A stretch of 64,000 nucleotides of DNA, taken from assembly GCF_900116445.1 (NCBI RefSeq), contig NZ_FPBH01000023.1, positions 1 through 64,000 on the forward strand. The letters run 5' to 3'. The first letter of the stretch is position 1; every line of letters begins with the position of its first letter. Positions 16,823 through 25,699 of the stretch are shown here, piece by piece. The DNA is from Paraburkholderia aspalathi (GTDB lineage: Bacteria > Pseudomonadota > Gammaproteobacteria > Burkholderiales > Burkholderiaceae). Made by a program: the position numbers and the translations under genes. The notes below the pieces were generated by a model, which worked only from the letters and a program-made list of their open reading frames with translations, had not been told where the DNA came from and made no database searches.

Positions 16823-17725
16823 TCACGCAGTTGCACCACCTCCCTGCATGGCCGACGATCGCAGCCGCTCCGCATCCCGTCCCGGCGGTCTTCCGAACAG
16901 CCGGCTGTACTCACGGCTGAATTGGGAGGCGCTGTCATAACCAACGCTCATCCCCACGCTGGCAATGTCCTTCGACGTGGTCAGCAGTTGTGTGCGGGCT
17001 TCCTGAAGCCTGATCTGCTTCTGATACTGCAGCGGGCTCATGGCGGTGACGGCGCGAAAGTGCCGATGGAATGAGGACACGCTCATCGCCGCCAGCTCCG
17101 CGAGCTCTTCGGTGTGAAGCATCTCCGCATAATGCATGCGGATCCAGCGAATCGCGCGCCCGACGTGCGACAGACGGCTGTCGGCAAGGCCGACCTGCCG
17201 CAGCAGCGCACCCTGGCTTCCTGTGAGTATCCGCCACAAGATTTCGCGCTCGATCATCGGCGCGAGAACGGGCACGTCTTCCGGATGCTCAAGCAACCGC
17301 AGCAGCCGCACAAATGGATCAAGCAGTTCGGGCGTCGCTTCGCCGACAGCCGCGCCGAACGGATTCATCGCCACAGGTGCGTCCGATGCAGTGTCGAGCA
17401 ACAATGAAGCGATAGTCGCGGGTTTCAACTTCAGGCCCACTGCCAGAAACGGCTTTTTCGCGCTCGCTTCGATCACGTGTCCGGACATTGGGAGATCGAC
17501 GGTCACGACCAGACATTGTCCCGCGTGATATTCGAGGAACTGGTCGCCGAGGGTCGCGCGCTTTGCGCCCTGGGCGACCAGAGCGAAGACTGGCTCGTAG
17601 ATGCGATGAACCGAGTGCGTTTGGGCGGTCGACACCGACACGATGACCCCGGGCAGGCTTGTTGCCGTCACGTCGTCGACAGCATGGCGGCCAATCAGGG
17701 TGCGAAGTTCAGCGAGCGTATCCAT
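16823..17725 (-). CDS. AraC-family regulator with AraC_N domain
   Basis: 300 aa. An N-terminal AraC_N-type cupin (about residues 20-175; GVIVSVSTAQTHSVHRIYEPVFALVAQG in pieces, YHAGQCLVVTVDLPMSG) is followed by two C-terminal HTH motifs (ELAAMSVSSFHRHFRAVTAMSPLQYQK, then SVGMSVGYDSASQFSREYSRLFGRPP). This class commonly sits next to an oxidoreductase gene it controls; here an aldo/keto reductase is divergent with a 166-bp intergenic region. Inducer unknown. Confidence 0.9.
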   Translation of the reverse strand: MDTLAELRTLIGRHAVDDVTATSLPGVIVSVSTAQTHSVHRIYEPVFALVAQGAKRATLGDQFLEYHAGQCLVVTVDLPMSGHVIEASAKKPFLAVGLKLKPATIASLLLDTASDAPVAMNPFGAAVGEATPELLDPFVRLLRLLEHPEDVPVLAPMIEREILWRILTGSQGALLRQVGLADSRLSHVGRAIRWIRMHYAEMLHTEELAELAAMSVSSFHRHFRAVTAMSPLQYQKQIRLQEARTQLLTTSKDIASVGMSVGYDSASQFSREYSRLFGRPPGRDAERLRSSAMQGGGATA

Positions 17726-17891
17726 AACTCAAACGTATCCTGGCGAGCGATGAAATCGCAAGCTGATCTGCCCGAATCGATCCAATCTGAGAGGATTGTG
17801 CAAGAGCTTGCGCGTTTCGGTCTACCGTGCCGCACTCGCGAGATGGTCTCATTGGAGCTAGCCAGTCGGCTCATTTTCCAGGAGAAACTTT

Positions 17892-18974
17892 ATGTCGCTC
17901 GATTCATACGTCACACTCGGATCCTCTGGTCTGCGCGTGAGTCCCTTTTGTCTTGGGACGATGACCTTCGGTGAAGACTGGGGTTGGGGCACGAGCCCCG
18001 CCGAATCCGAAGCCATACTTTCGGAGTACCTGGAGCGCGGTGGGAATTTCATCGATACGGCCAACATCTATACGCTAGGCCATTCGGAAAAAATCATCGG
18101 AGACTTCTTTGCGGCGCGCAAGGACCGTCGCCATCGCAGCGTCATTGCAACGAAGTTTGTCGGCAACCTGCACGTTGGCGATCCGAATGGTGGAGGCGCT
18201 GGACGCAAGGCGATGGTCGAACAATGCGAAGCGTCGTTGCGCCGCCTGCAGACGGATTACGTCGACCTCTACTGGATTCACAACTGGGACCGGACCACAC
18301 CCATCGACGAGACGATGCGCGCACTCGACGATCTGGTTGTCTCCGGCAAGATTCGTTACATCGGAATCTCCGACACACCGGCCTGGAAGGTCGCGCAAGC
18401 GCAGACCATGGCGCAGTTTCGCGGCTGGAACCGGATCATTGCAATGCAAGTCGAGTATTCGCTGCTGGAGCGTACGGCCGAAGGCGAACTGATACCGATG
18501 GCCGAAGAACTCGGCATAGGTGTCATGCCATGGAGTCCGTTGAAGAACGGCTGGTTGTCGGGCAAATACACGCGCGAAAACACTCAAGCTGTGAAGTCGG
18601 AACGCTCGGCGCTTGTCGGTGTGCCGGGTGACAAGGAGTTTCCGGTGATCGACGTGCTTGTGGCGGTCGCCGCTGAACTTCAGGTGAGCCCCGCTGCGGT
18701 CGCGCTCGCATGGGTTCACCAACGGCGCGGCGTGACCTCGACGATCGTCGGCGCACGACGTATCGATCAACTGCGGACCAACTTGACTGCGCTGGACCTC
18801 GAGCTCAGCGCTGCGCAGATCGCGATGCTCGACGAAGTGTCGAAGCCCGCGCTCAACTTCCCCGCGGATATCAACGCTCATCTTTCGCCGAGTTTTATCT
18901 TCGCCGGCGCCACGGTCGACGGACAGCCGACGCAAGCGTTGCCCCTGGTCACCGCAAGCAGCGTTCGGTACTGA
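17892..18974 (+). CDS. Aldo/keto reductase
   Basis: NADPH-dependent oxidoreductase with a TIM-barrel fold, 360 aa. The AKR tetrad is visible: Asp in FIDTANIYTLGHSE with the Tyr four residues on, Lys in VIATKFVG and His in WIHNWD. The cofactor end has GVTSTIVGARRIDQLRTNL. GGAGAAA precedes the ATG at 17892. Divergent from the AraC regulator, its probable controller. The physiological aldehyde or ketone is not indicated. Confidence 0.9.
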   Translation: MSLDSYVTLGSSGLRVSPFCLGTMTFGEDWGWGTSPAESEAILSEYLERGGNFIDTANIYTLGHSEKIIGDFFAARKDRRHRSVIATKFVGNLHVGDPNGGGAGRKAMVEQCEASLRRLQTDYVDLYWIHNWDRTTPIDETMRALDDLVVSGKIRYIGISDTPAWKVAQAQTMAQFRGWNRIIAMQVEYSLLERTAEGELIPMAEELGIGVMPWSPLKNGWLSGKYTRENTQAVKSERSALVGVPGDKEFPVIDVLVAVAAELQVSPAAVALAWVHQRRGVTSTIVGARRIDQLRTNLTALDLELSAAQIAMLDEVSKPALNFPADINAHLSPSFIFAGATVDGQPTQALPLVTASSVRY

Positions 18975-19086
18975 TGCGAACGGAAGACCGAGGATCGTAA
19001 CCGGAAGACGGAGAGGGCCCGCACTGAGGCGATCGTGACGCTGCGCAACAATCGGATCAAGTCGGGCCAAAGCGGGGAATGATCCG

Positions 19087-20442
19087 CTAGTTGCGCAGCG
19101 TTCTCAAACCGGCACGAACCTCTTCGGCAAATAATTGCGGCTGTTCCCATGCCGCAAAGTGTCCGCCTTTATCGAGCCTGTTGTAATAGATGAGGTTGTG
19201 ATACGCCCGCTCCGTCCAGCTTCGCGGGGCCTGATAGTTCTCGCGGGGAAAGACGCTCACGGCTGACGGCACGGATACATCGGCGGCGGCGAGGAAGTTG
19301 AAGTGGGACTCCCAATAGAAGCGCGCCGCGGAAATCCCCGTGTTCGTCAGCCAGTAGAGCGTGATGTCGTCGAGGAGATCGTTCCGTGTCAGATCGCCTG
19401 CGGATTCTCCATTGACGGGTCGCCCGAACACGGCCGAAGTCAGCGCCGCCGCCGGCTGAACATACCCGTCGCCGTGATCGAGCAGCCAGCTTGCCAGTCC
19501 AACCGGCGAGTCCGCCAGTCCGTAGAGCGTTTGCGGGCGTGTTCCCATCTCCAACGCATAGGCACGCCGTTTCTTGGCCGCGCTGCTTAGCTGCTCGTAA
19601 GCGTGCTTTTCATCGTCCGAGAGACCGGATGGCGGCGGATCGCCGGCGGCGAGCGCCTTTGCAATCTCGGGCGGAACGGTCGCAGGGAAGTTGACGTGGA
19701 TGCCCAGCAATTCCGGCGGCGCCTGCTTACCCATCACATTCGCGACGACGCCACCCAGATCGCCGCCTTGCGCCGCAAATTTCTCGTATCCAAGGCGCTT
19801 CATGAGTACGACCCAGGCACGGGCGGTGCGCTCAGGACCCCAGCCGGTCGTGGTGGGTTTTCCGGAAAATCCGTAGCCCGGCAAAGACGGAATGACCAGA
19901 TGAAAAGCATCCGACGCGCTTGCGCCGTATGCCGTGGGATTGGTCAGCGGATCGATAACCTTCAACATCTCGATGACTGAGCCGGGCCATCCGTGCGTGA
20001 CGATGAGCGGCATCGCATTTTCATGTTTCGAGCGAACGTGGATAAAATGAATGTCCAGTTCGTCGATCTCGGTCACGAAATTCGGCAGCGAATTCAGCTT
20101 CGCCTCGCACTTGCGCCAATCGTAATCGGTCGCCCAATGGCGCGCGAATTCCTGAATCATCGCGAGCGGCACGCCTTGCGAGTCATCCGTAACGGTTTCG
20201 CGGTCAGGCCACCTTGTGGCTTTGATGCGCCTGCGCAAGTCGATCAGTTGCGATTCCGGCACATGCACGCGAAGTGGACGAATAGCGGTCTTGTCGCCGC
20301 CGGCCGGCTTGGCAATTTCAGTAATCGCTTGATTCGTTTCTGCAAAAGCGAGCTGACTCAGCGAGCCCGCGGCAACGGCCGCCGCTGCCACACTAACAAA
20401 ACGACGGCGAGACGGCGATTGGGGAAGGATGGTGTCTGACAT
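19087..20442 (-). CDS. Tat-exported epoxide hydrolase-family protein
   Basis: 451 aa α/β-hydrolase with an N-terminal twin-arginine leader (SRRRFVSVAAAAVAAG, Ala-rich h-region, AFA cleavage). An epoxide hydrolase N-terminal (EHN) domain follows (RVHVPESQLIDLRRRIKATR), then HGWPGSVIEML (oxyanion HGWPGS) and nucleophile Asp in AQGGDLGGVV; GGHFAAWEQP holds the catalytic His. Start 20442 is chosen because the leader begins there; the frame is open far upstream without similarity. It lies 188 bp behind the DUF4148 gene on the same strand, so may be expressed from promoter module 1. Confidence 0.88.
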   Translation of the reverse strand: MSDTILPQSPSRRRFVSVAAAAVAAGSLSQLAFAETNQAITEIAKPAGGDKTAIRPLRVHVPESQLIDLRRRIKATRWPDRETVTDDSQGVPLAMIQEFARHWATDYDWRKCEAKLNSLPNFVTEIDELDIHFIHVRSKHENAMPLIVTHGWPGSVIEMLKVIDPLTNPTAYGASASDAFHLVIPSLPGYGFSGKPTTTGWGPERTARAWVVLMKRLGYEKFAAQGGDLGGVVANVMGKQAPPELLGIHVNFPATVPPEIAKALAAGDPPPSGLSDDEKHAYEQLSSAAKKRRAYALEMGTRPQTLYGLADSPVGLASWLLDHGDGYVQPAAALTSAVFGRPVNGESAGDLTRNDLLDDITLYWLTNTGISAARFYWESHFNFLAAADVSVPSAVSVFPRENYQAPRSWTERAYHNLIYYNRLDKGGHFAAWEQPQLFAEEVRAGLRTLRN

Positions 20443-20515
20443 GGCATTTCCGATGGGCGACAAAGCGAGGTTCCCGATCAATGGCAGCGTGGTCCTACGA
20501 GCGATTGAACGCGAT

Positions 20516-20547
20516 ACGCCCACGCCGAGCGTGCTCAGTGTGGGCGT
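20516..20547. repeat. Hairpin between the DUF4148 and epoxide hydrolase genes
   Basis: Perfect 8-bp inverted repeat ACGCCCAC (20516-20523) and GTGGGCGT (20540-20547) with a 16-nt loop. No T-run on either strand; could attenuate or process the minus-strand transcript between the two genes. Confidence 0.4.
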
Positions 20548-20629
20548 TGTGGATCGTACGAAGGATCTTGAACCAAGAGGATTACTTACCGTATTGGAAG
20601 CATAGTTCAATCCGTTGGAGCTCAGATAA

Positions 20630-20866
20630 TCAGCTGCCGCGATACAAGCTACTGAGCTGCGCGAGCTGACCATCCTGCTGGGCTTGCACCAGTTCGTGGC
20701 GGACCTCTGCGCGGGTCTTCTGCGTTGCGCCAGTTTGGCTCGGGTTCCATTGCTGCACTTGCGGGGCGGCCGATTGAGCACTGGTTGTTGCAGGAGCTTC
20801 GGACGCGTGAGCGAAGCCAGCGGTAGCGAATGCAGCGAATGCCAAAGCGATCATTGAGGTTTTCAT
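20630..20866 (-). CDS. Small exported DUF4148 protein
   Basis: 78 aa with a Sec signal peptide (MKTSMIALAFAAFATAGFAHA-SEA) and a short C-terminal DUF4148 motif (TRAEVRHELVQAQQDGQLAQL). Such proteins are abundant in Burkholderiales and of unknown function. Its start is 131 bp from the first box of promoter module 1, and it reads toward the Tat epoxide hydrolase. Confidence 0.85.
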   Translation of the reverse strand: MKTSMIALAFAAFATAGFAHASEAPATTSAQSAAPQVQQWNPSQTGATQKTRAEVRHELVQAQQDGQLAQLSSLYRGS

Positions 20867-20977
20867 ATCATTCTCCGTGAACCAATCAATTAAAAGGAAG
20901 GCGCCGCGATGTCAGGAGCAAGGGCAGCAATTCGATCAGTCATCTGCGATTTGCTTGTGTCTTGCATCCGGCGTTGA

Positions 20978-21073
20978 TGCATTAGAACGTCCCGACGTAT
21001 CTGACTTGTGTCGAGAAACCGGGGCAATTGCAATGTTCTGTATCACCCGGAGGCCCAGATACATTGCGATACG
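20978..21073 (-). promoter_or_regulatory. Promoter module, copy 1
   Basis: Boxes in + strand terms: GTATC 20997, GTGTC 21008, GTATC 21040, GATAC 21058 and GATAC 21068. Copy 2 has boxes at exactly the same spacing (0, 11, 43, 61, 71); by hand 57 of 76 bases agree between 20997-21072 and 25071-25146, with matches concentrated in the boxes. A shared TGCATTNGAACG lies just before the first box. Paired half-sites 10-11 bp apart suit an OmpR-type regulator. Faces the DUF4148 gene. Confidence 0.6.
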
Positions 21074-21100
21074 AATCACGGGTTTTCCGCTAGCAGGGCC
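21053..21100. repeat. 48-bp direct repeat, left copy, containing a redoxin 3'-end remnant
   Basis: Matches 24359-24406 at 43 of 48 positions (mismatches at 21059, 21060, 21071, 21091 and 21096). On the minus strand 21076-21099 reads A-L-L-A-E-N-P-stop, identical to the C-terminus of the redoxin encoded at 24382-24963. It therefore looks like the severed end of that gene, now 3.3 kb away. Confidence 0.75.
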
Positions 21101-21121
21101 AGATGCGAATGCGTCGACGCG

Positions 21122-22045
21122 CTAGGCGTTATCCGGCTCCGCGAACATGGTCATGTGGCGCAGGATCCATTCGAGCATCTCCTGCGGGGCGGCCGCGAGC
21201 GGCCTGCCGGATTTGACGAGCAGCCGCGCCTTGATACCGCGGAACAGGGGATGGTCGATCGGCACGACGGTCAATTCGCCCGCCGCGATCTCGCGATACG
21301 CGGCGAATTCGCCAATGAGCGTCACGAAGTCTTCTGACGCGACGAAGCGCTTGAGCGCGCTTAGTGAATTCGTGGTGAGCGTCGGACGAATCTCGATGTT
21401 CTCGGCGAACGCCAACATCTTTGCCGCGTGGCCGATTCCGAAGGTGGCCGGCATCAGAGCAAGCGGATAGGCGAGCACGTCTTCGATGCTTGCCGGGCCG
21501 CCTCTCACGGCCAGCGGATGCTCCGGGCGAACCAGCAGAACGACGGGTTGCGCTGAACTTGCGCGATATTCGATGCGCGAATGCGGCGGCGGATTATAGG
21601 CAAGACCGATATGCGCGCGGCTTTCGGCCACTTCATTCAGCACATCGTCGACCGCCAGGATCTCCACGCCGATGTCCAACTTGGGATAGCGCGCACAAAA
21701 CGGGGTGAGCACTTCGTCGACCAGCGCATCGACATAGCCTTCGCTGATCGCCAGTTGAACATGGCCTTGCTGGAGGCCCTGCAAAGCATGAAGCTGATCT
21801 TCCAGTTTCTCCTGCTGTGACCGGTACCCTCTCCAGAACTCGAGCAGATGCGCCGCCGACTCAGTGGGCTTGACGCCGCGGGCCTGGCGCTCGAACAGCA
21901 TCACGCCGAGTTCGTCTTCCAGCAGCTTGATCTGCCGCGTAATAACGGAGGGGGACGTGTTGAGGCTATCCGCGGCGCCACGGATCGTGCCGTGCGCCAG
22001 CACTTCATGGAAATACCGGAGGCGTTGCTGGTTGATTTCTCGCAT
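21122..22045 (-). CDS. LysR-family regulator
   Basis: 307 aa. N-terminal HTH (INQQRLRYFHEVLAHGTIRG, AADSLNTSPSVITRQIKLLE) and a C-terminal substrate-binding domain. Divergent from an MFS transporter followed by a creatininase-family hydrolase; a 7-bp inverted repeat lies between the starts. Probably regulates import and hydrolysis of the compound those genes handle. First gene of the segment bounded by 48-bp direct repeats. Confidence 0.9.
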   Translation of the reverse strand: MREINQQRLRYFHEVLAHGTIRGAADSLNTSPSVITRQIKLLEDELGVMLFERQARGVKPTESAAHLLEFWRGYRSQQEKLEDQLHALQGLQQGHVQLAISEGYVDALVDEVLTPFCARYPKLDIGVEILAVDDVLNEVAESRAHIGLAYNPPPHSRIEYRASSAQPVVLLVRPEHPLAVRGGPASIEDVLAYPLALMPATFGIGHAAKMLAFAENIEIRPTLTTNSLSALKRFVASEDFVTLIGEFAAYREIAAGELTVVPIDHPLFRGIKARLLVKSGRPLAAAPQEMLEWILRHMTMFAEPDNA

Positions 22046-22067
22046 GTCGGCTGTCCTTTCATGGCTG

Positions 22068-22088
22068 TCGTTGCCCTGTGAGCAACGA
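22068..22088. promoter_or_regulatory. Candidate LysR operator between divergent regulator and MFS genes
   Basis: Perfect inverted repeat TCGTTGC (22068-22074) and GCAACGA (22082-22088) with a 7-bp spacer, 23 bp upstream of the LysR start and 95 bp upstream of the MFS start. Confidence 0.45.
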
Positions 22089-22182
22089 TACGTGAACTTA
22101 GTTGCTGTTGCTAGTTCGGCTGGGCGTCGCCACTATTCATCCGGAAGGCGAGTCGAACAGAACGGTGAACAGGGAGACAGGC

Positions 22183-23466
22183 ATGGCAGCAATTCAAACC
22201 ACCATCGACGGGGACGATGTTTCCGCACTCTATGACAGGCTGAACTGGCGGCTATTGCCGTTTCTTCTGATCTGTTATCTGTTCGCTTATCTGGATCGAG
22301 TCAACGTCGGTTTCGCCAAGCTGCAGATGCAAAGCGATCTTGGTTTTTCCGATGCCGCTTACGGTGTGGGCGCCGGTATCTTCTTTCTGGGCTACGTGCT
22401 GTTCGAGCTGCCGAGCAACCTCATGCTGCCGAGAGTCGGCGCACGGAAAACCTTTTGCCGCATCCTGGTGTTGTGGGGCATCACATCGGCTTGCATGCTG
22501 TTCGTGCGCAACGTGCATATGTTCTACGGAATGCGCTTTCTGCTCGGCATCTTCGAAGCGGGTTTCGCACCGGGCATGATCTTTTACCTGTCGCGTTGGT
22601 ACGGTCCCTCGCGTATGGCTCGGGCCATCGCGATCGTTTTTCTCGCCGGGCCAATCGGCGGTATTGTCGGCGGCCCCGTCTCGGCCTGGCTGATGACTAC
22701 CTTCGCCGGTACAGCGGGTCTCGCCGGCTGGCAGTGGATGTTTCTCGCCGAAGGCTTGCCGTGCATTGTGCTGGGCGTGCTGACGCTGTTTGTTCTGTCG
22801 GATCGGCCCGCGCAGGCCAACTGGCTGAGCGATGACGAGAAGCGCCTGCTCGAGGCCGAGCTCGTGGCGACACCGGCTGGAGATCACTCGTTCAAGGCTG
22901 TCTTGCGCAACCCTAAGGTCTATCTGCTGGCGTGCGCGTACTTCTGCATCATCGCGTCGATCTATGCCATGAGCTTCTGGCTGCCGACCATCGTGAAGTC
23001 GCAAGGCGTCAACGATACGATCCGGCTTGGCTGGTACTCGGCGATTCCGTACGTTGGGGCCGCCTTCGGCATGTATTTCATCGGCCGCAGATCGGACACA
23101 CGTGGCGAACGGCGCTATCACAGCTCGGTGCCGGCGCTGCTCGCCGCGGTCTTGCTGTCCCTGTCGGTTTTGAGCGACGGAAACCTCGTCGCCACGCTCG
23201 TTCTGTTGACGCTTACCACGACGATGTTGTGGATGGCGTACACGGTGTTTTGGGCCATCCCCTCTGAATACATCAAGGGCGATGCGGCAGCGGGCGGTAT
23301 TGCCTTGATCAATACGATCGGTTTGTCCGGTGGATTCTGGGGACCCGCCATCATCGGCTGGGCGAAGACGGCAACTGGCAACTTGCATCTTGGACTCCTG
23401 ATAATTGCCGGCCTGGCGCTATGCGGCTGCGCGCTGCTCGTCGCGAACAGATTACCGTCAGAATAG
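22183..23466 (+). CDS. MFS transporter, anion:cation symporter type
   Basis: Inner-membrane major facilitator, 427 aa, about 12 membrane segments. Family marks are LDRVNVGFAKLQMQSDLGFS (TM1 and following loop), GYVLFELPSNLMLPRVGARK and FGMRFLLGIFEAGFAPG-type region (YGMRFLLGIFEAGFAPGMI). This pattern is typical of the phthalate/tartrate/hexuronate (ACS) group that imports organic anions. ATG 22183 has AGGGAG eight to ten bases upstream. Same strand as the creatininase, 126 bp ahead, so both likely serve one substrate. Confidence 0.9.
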   Translation: MAAIQTTIDGDDVSALYDRLNWRLLPFLLICYLFAYLDRVNVGFAKLQMQSDLGFSDAAYGVGAGIFFLGYVLFELPSNLMLPRVGARKTFCRILVLWGITSACMLFVRNVHMFYGMRFLLGIFEAGFAPGMIFYLSRWYGPSRMARAIAIVFLAGPIGGIVGGPVSAWLMTTFAGTAGLAGWQWMFLAEGLPCIVLGVLTLFVLSDRPAQANWLSDDEKRLLEAELVATPAGDHSFKAVLRNPKVYLLACAYFCIIASIYAMSFWLPTIVKSQGVNDTIRLGWYSAIPYVGAAFGMYFIGRRSDTRGERRYHSSVPALLAAVLLSLSVLSDGNLVATLVLLTLTTTMLWMAYTVFWAIPSEYIKGDAAAGGIALINTIGLSGGFWGPAIIGWAKTATGNLHLGLLIIAGLALCGCALLVANRLPSE

Positions 23467-23592
23467 CGATCTGGGCACGCCCGGATCCGGATAGGGACGC
23501 TCTTCCATAGACACCCGCAGGCGTCGTCGAGGAGCAGCAGTCAACCCAATGCGCCGCGTTCCTGCGGGACACGGCGAAGCAGAGGACTTCAA

Positions 23593-24351
23593 ATGCTTTT
23601 ACACCTGTCGACATGGGCCGAAGTGGGGCAATACCTCGAGCGAAGCCGTTCGATCGTCGTTCCTATCGGCTCGAACGAGCAGCATGGCCCCACCGGTCTT
23701 CTGGGCACCGACTGGCTGTGCCCGGAAATCATTGCGCATGAAGCCGAGAAGAGCGCGGACATCCTGATTGCGCCGACCTTCAATATCGGCATGGCGCAGC
23801 ATCACCTGGGCTTTCCGGGAACCATCTCGTTGCGGCCATCAACTTTCATTGCGGCCATTGGCGACTGGACGCGCTCGCTTGCAGTTCATGGCTTCGAGAA
23901 AATCCTGTTTCTAAACGGTCACGGCGGCAACATCGCGTCGATCGAAGCCGCTTTCTCCGAGATCTATGTCGAAGCGAGTTTCGCGCGGCGCCGCTTGGGG
24001 TTCGCACTGAAGCTATGCAACTGGTGGGACCTCGAAGGCGTCGGCGAGTTGGCGCGCGAGCAGTTTCCCGAAGGACATGGCGTGCATGCAACGCCCTCCG
24101 AGATTGCCATCACTCAGTGGGCGCTTCCCGAGACGATCAAAACAGCTCGCTACGCCCCGCAGATCGCACCGTCCGGGCCGATTCGCGAGGCACTCGATTT
24201 CCGCGCGCGCTATCCCGACGGACGGATGGGCTCCGATCCGGCCCAGGCATCCCAGGAGAAGGGCGGCGCGCTAGTGAAGCTGGCCGCCCAGAGCCTGATT
24301 CGCGCGGTGGATGCGTTCAGCCGCGAGATCGTGCCGGGCGGACGTGACTGA
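23593..24351 (+). CDS. Creatininase-family amidohydrolase
   Basis: 252 aa metal-dependent amide hydrolase. Conserved ligands are visible: Glu-x-His in IGSNEQHGPTGLLGTDW (with the Asp), His in LNGHGGN and Glu in the later helix. The family includes creatininase, formamide hydrolases such as ArfB and mycofactocin maturases; this one is not beside coenzyme F420/riboflavin genes, so a catabolic amide substrate imported by the MFS protein is more likely. Its stop is 7 bp before the right 48-bp direct repeat. Confidence 0.85.
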   Translation: MLLHLSTWAEVGQYLERSRSIVVPIGSNEQHGPTGLLGTDWLCPEIIAHEAEKSADILIAPTFNIGMAQHHLGFPGTISLRPSTFIAAIGDWTRSLAVHGFEKILFLNGHGGNIASIEAAFSEIYVEASFARRRLGFALKLCNWWDLEGVGELAREQFPEGHGVHATPSEIAITQWALPETIKTARYAPQIAPSGPIREALDFRARYPDGRMGSDPAQASQEKGGALVKLAAQSLIRAVDAFSREIVPGGRD

Positions 24352-24358
24352 TTGATCA

Positions 24359-24406
24359 GCCCAGGCACATTGCGATGCGAATCACGGGTTTTCCGCGAGC
24401 AAGGCC
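24359..24406. repeat. 48-bp direct repeat, right copy, overlapping the redoxin 3' end
   Basis: 43/48 identical to 21053-21100 and in the same orientation. It includes the redoxin stop codon (24382-24384) and last seven codons plus 23 bp downstream, the latter matching the outer boxes of the promoter module. Together the two copies bound the LysR-MFS-creatininase segment. Confidence 0.75.
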
Positions 24407-24963
24407 TTGATCTTCGCTTCGGTCTGTTCGTAGTCGCCTTCGCCGAAATGCGTGTAGGCCACGTGCCCTTTCTTGTCGACCAGATAGAACGCGGGCCAAT
24501 ACTGGTTGTCGTAGGCGCGCCATGTCGCGTAGTTATTGTCCTGCGCGACAGGGAACGTAATGCCGAAGCGCTTGATCGCCGATTTGACGTTGTCCGTGCT
24601 GCGCTCGAATGGATACTCGGGTGTGTGGACGCCGACCACCGCCAGGCCCTGGTCCTTGTATTTCTGATTCCAGGTCTTGACGTAGGGCAGCACATGAATG
24701 CAGTTGATGCAGGTGTAGGTCCAGAAGTCGACCAGCACAACCTTGCCCCGCAACTGTTGCAAGGTCAGGGGATCGCTATTGAGCCATTTATCGATGCCGG
24801 TAAATTCCGGCGCGGCAGCGTTGTTGTCGAGCTGGTTTGCAACAGGACCGGCAGCAGCGCTGGCCGTGGGACTTGCAACGAGCGTTGCGATTGCGGCGGC
24901 GCCGGCTGCCACGGTGGCGGCGAATAGGGCGACGGTAGCGGTGGTTTTGAGTCGGGAGAGCAT
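24382..24963 (-). CDS. Exported thioredoxin-like redoxin (TlpA/DipZ C-terminal-like)
   Basis: 193 aa. The N-terminal 36 residues are a hydrophobic, Ala-rich signal segment (MLSRLKTTATVALFAATVAA). A thioredoxin fold follows, with active site C85-I-N-C88 in WTYTCINCIHVLPYV and the cis-Pro region YWPAFYLVDKKGHV. The WTYTCINC form is typical of redoxins resembling the C-terminal domain of DipZ. Expected to act in the periplasm on thiols or peroxides. Start 24963 is the ATG before the signal. Divergent from the GFA/two-component genes, with promoter module 2 in the 238-bp gap. Confidence 0.88.
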   Translation of the reverse strand: MLSRLKTTATVALFAATVAAGAAAIATLVASPTASAAAGPVANQLDNNAAAPEFTGIDKWLNSDPLTLQQLRGKVVLVDFWTYTCINCIHVLPYVKTWNQKYKDQGLAVVGVHTPEYPFERSTDNVKSAIKRFGITFPVAQDNNYATWRAYDNQYWPAFYLVDKKGHVAYTHFGEGDYEQTEAKIKALLAENP

Positions 24964-25051
24964 GTCAGCGTCCTTTTCAGAGTGGAGAGCAGAGCGGCGA
25001 TCCGGGCATGGGCCCGTACGCCGCCTCAGGCATTCCAGTGGTTGGCATGGG

Positions 25052-25147
25052 TGCATTTGAACGCCCGTTCGTATCTGGCTTGTGTCGCCGGAGCGGTGTG
25101 GGTGCAATGTTTTGTGTCAGGGGAACGCCCAGATACATTGGGATACA
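25052..25147. promoter_or_regulatory. Promoter module, copy 2
   Basis: GTATC 25071, GTGTC 25082, GTGTC 25114, GATAC 25132 and GATAC 25142: spacing identical to copy 1. The first box lies 107 bp from the redoxin start; the inverted pair lies about 55 bp from the GFA start, so this copy could serve both directions, including the two-component operon. Confidence 0.6.
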
Positions 25148-25201
25148 AAGCGTCGCGCGTACCAGGCTATAAAGCAGCCATTCCTACCGTGGAGAAGCCA
25201 C

Positions 25202-25573
25202 ATGAGTACCGAACTGCTGCAAGGATCCTGTCATTGCGGGACCGTGAAATTTGAAGTCCGTACCGATGTCCAGCCTGCTGGGCGTTGCAATTGCAGCCTG
25301 TGCCGGCGCAAGGGCGCGCTGATGACACCGCCGTTTGCCGCGGGTGAACTGAAAATCCTGAAGGGTGAGGAAGCGCTGACGCTTTATCAGTTCAATACGC
25401 GCACGGCGAAGCACTATTTCTGCAAGCACTGCGGTATTTATCCATTCCATCAGACGCGTAGAGATCCGCAGCTGTGGCGGGTCAACATCGGTTGCCTGGA
25501 GGGTGTCGACCCGTATACGCTGGAGGCGAGCGTAGCCAATGGCGCCAGCCTGTCCGTCGCGGAGGATGCATGA
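25202..25573 (+). CDS. GFA-family (glutathione-dependent formaldehyde-activating type) zinc protein
   Basis: 123 aa. Zinc-binding cysteines are arranged as in the GFA/CENP-V fold: GSCHCGTVKFEV (C10, C12), RCNCSLCRRKG (C29, C31, C34) and FCKHCGIYPFH. Members bind glutathione adducts, though formaldehyde activation is proven for few. GGAGAAG precedes the ATG. First gene of an apparent operon with the response regulator and kinase, suggesting a thiol- or electrophile-related role for that system. Confidence 0.85.
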   Translation: MSTELLQGSCHCGTVKFEVRTDVQPAGRCNCSLCRRKGALMTPPFAAGELKILKGEEALTLYQFNTRTAKHYFCKHCGIYPFHQTRRDPQLWRVNIGCLEGVDPYTLEASVANGASLSVAEDA

Positions 25574-25692
25574 GAAAACTCATGACAATTCTCGCTTTCC
25601 TCGCGGGCGGATTGGCGGCGGAACTGGCGCACCCCGTGCACTGTTCGCTGATCAACGTGAACCGGGTGCGCGTCAATCGTCGAAAGGATTGA
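25570..25692 (+). CDS. Possible 40-aa membrane or secreted peptide
   Basis: The ATG overlaps the GFA stop as ATGA and GGAGG lies four bases upstream. It encodes MRKLMTILAFLAGGLAAELA followed by a short polar, basic tail, so one hydrophobic segment. It ends seven bases before the response regulator ATG. I recognise no family; translational coupling is the main support and it could be a chance frame. Confidence 0.35.
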   Translation: MRKLMTILAFLAGGLAAELAHPVHCSLINVNRVRVNRRKD

Positions 25693-25699
25693 TCCGTTG

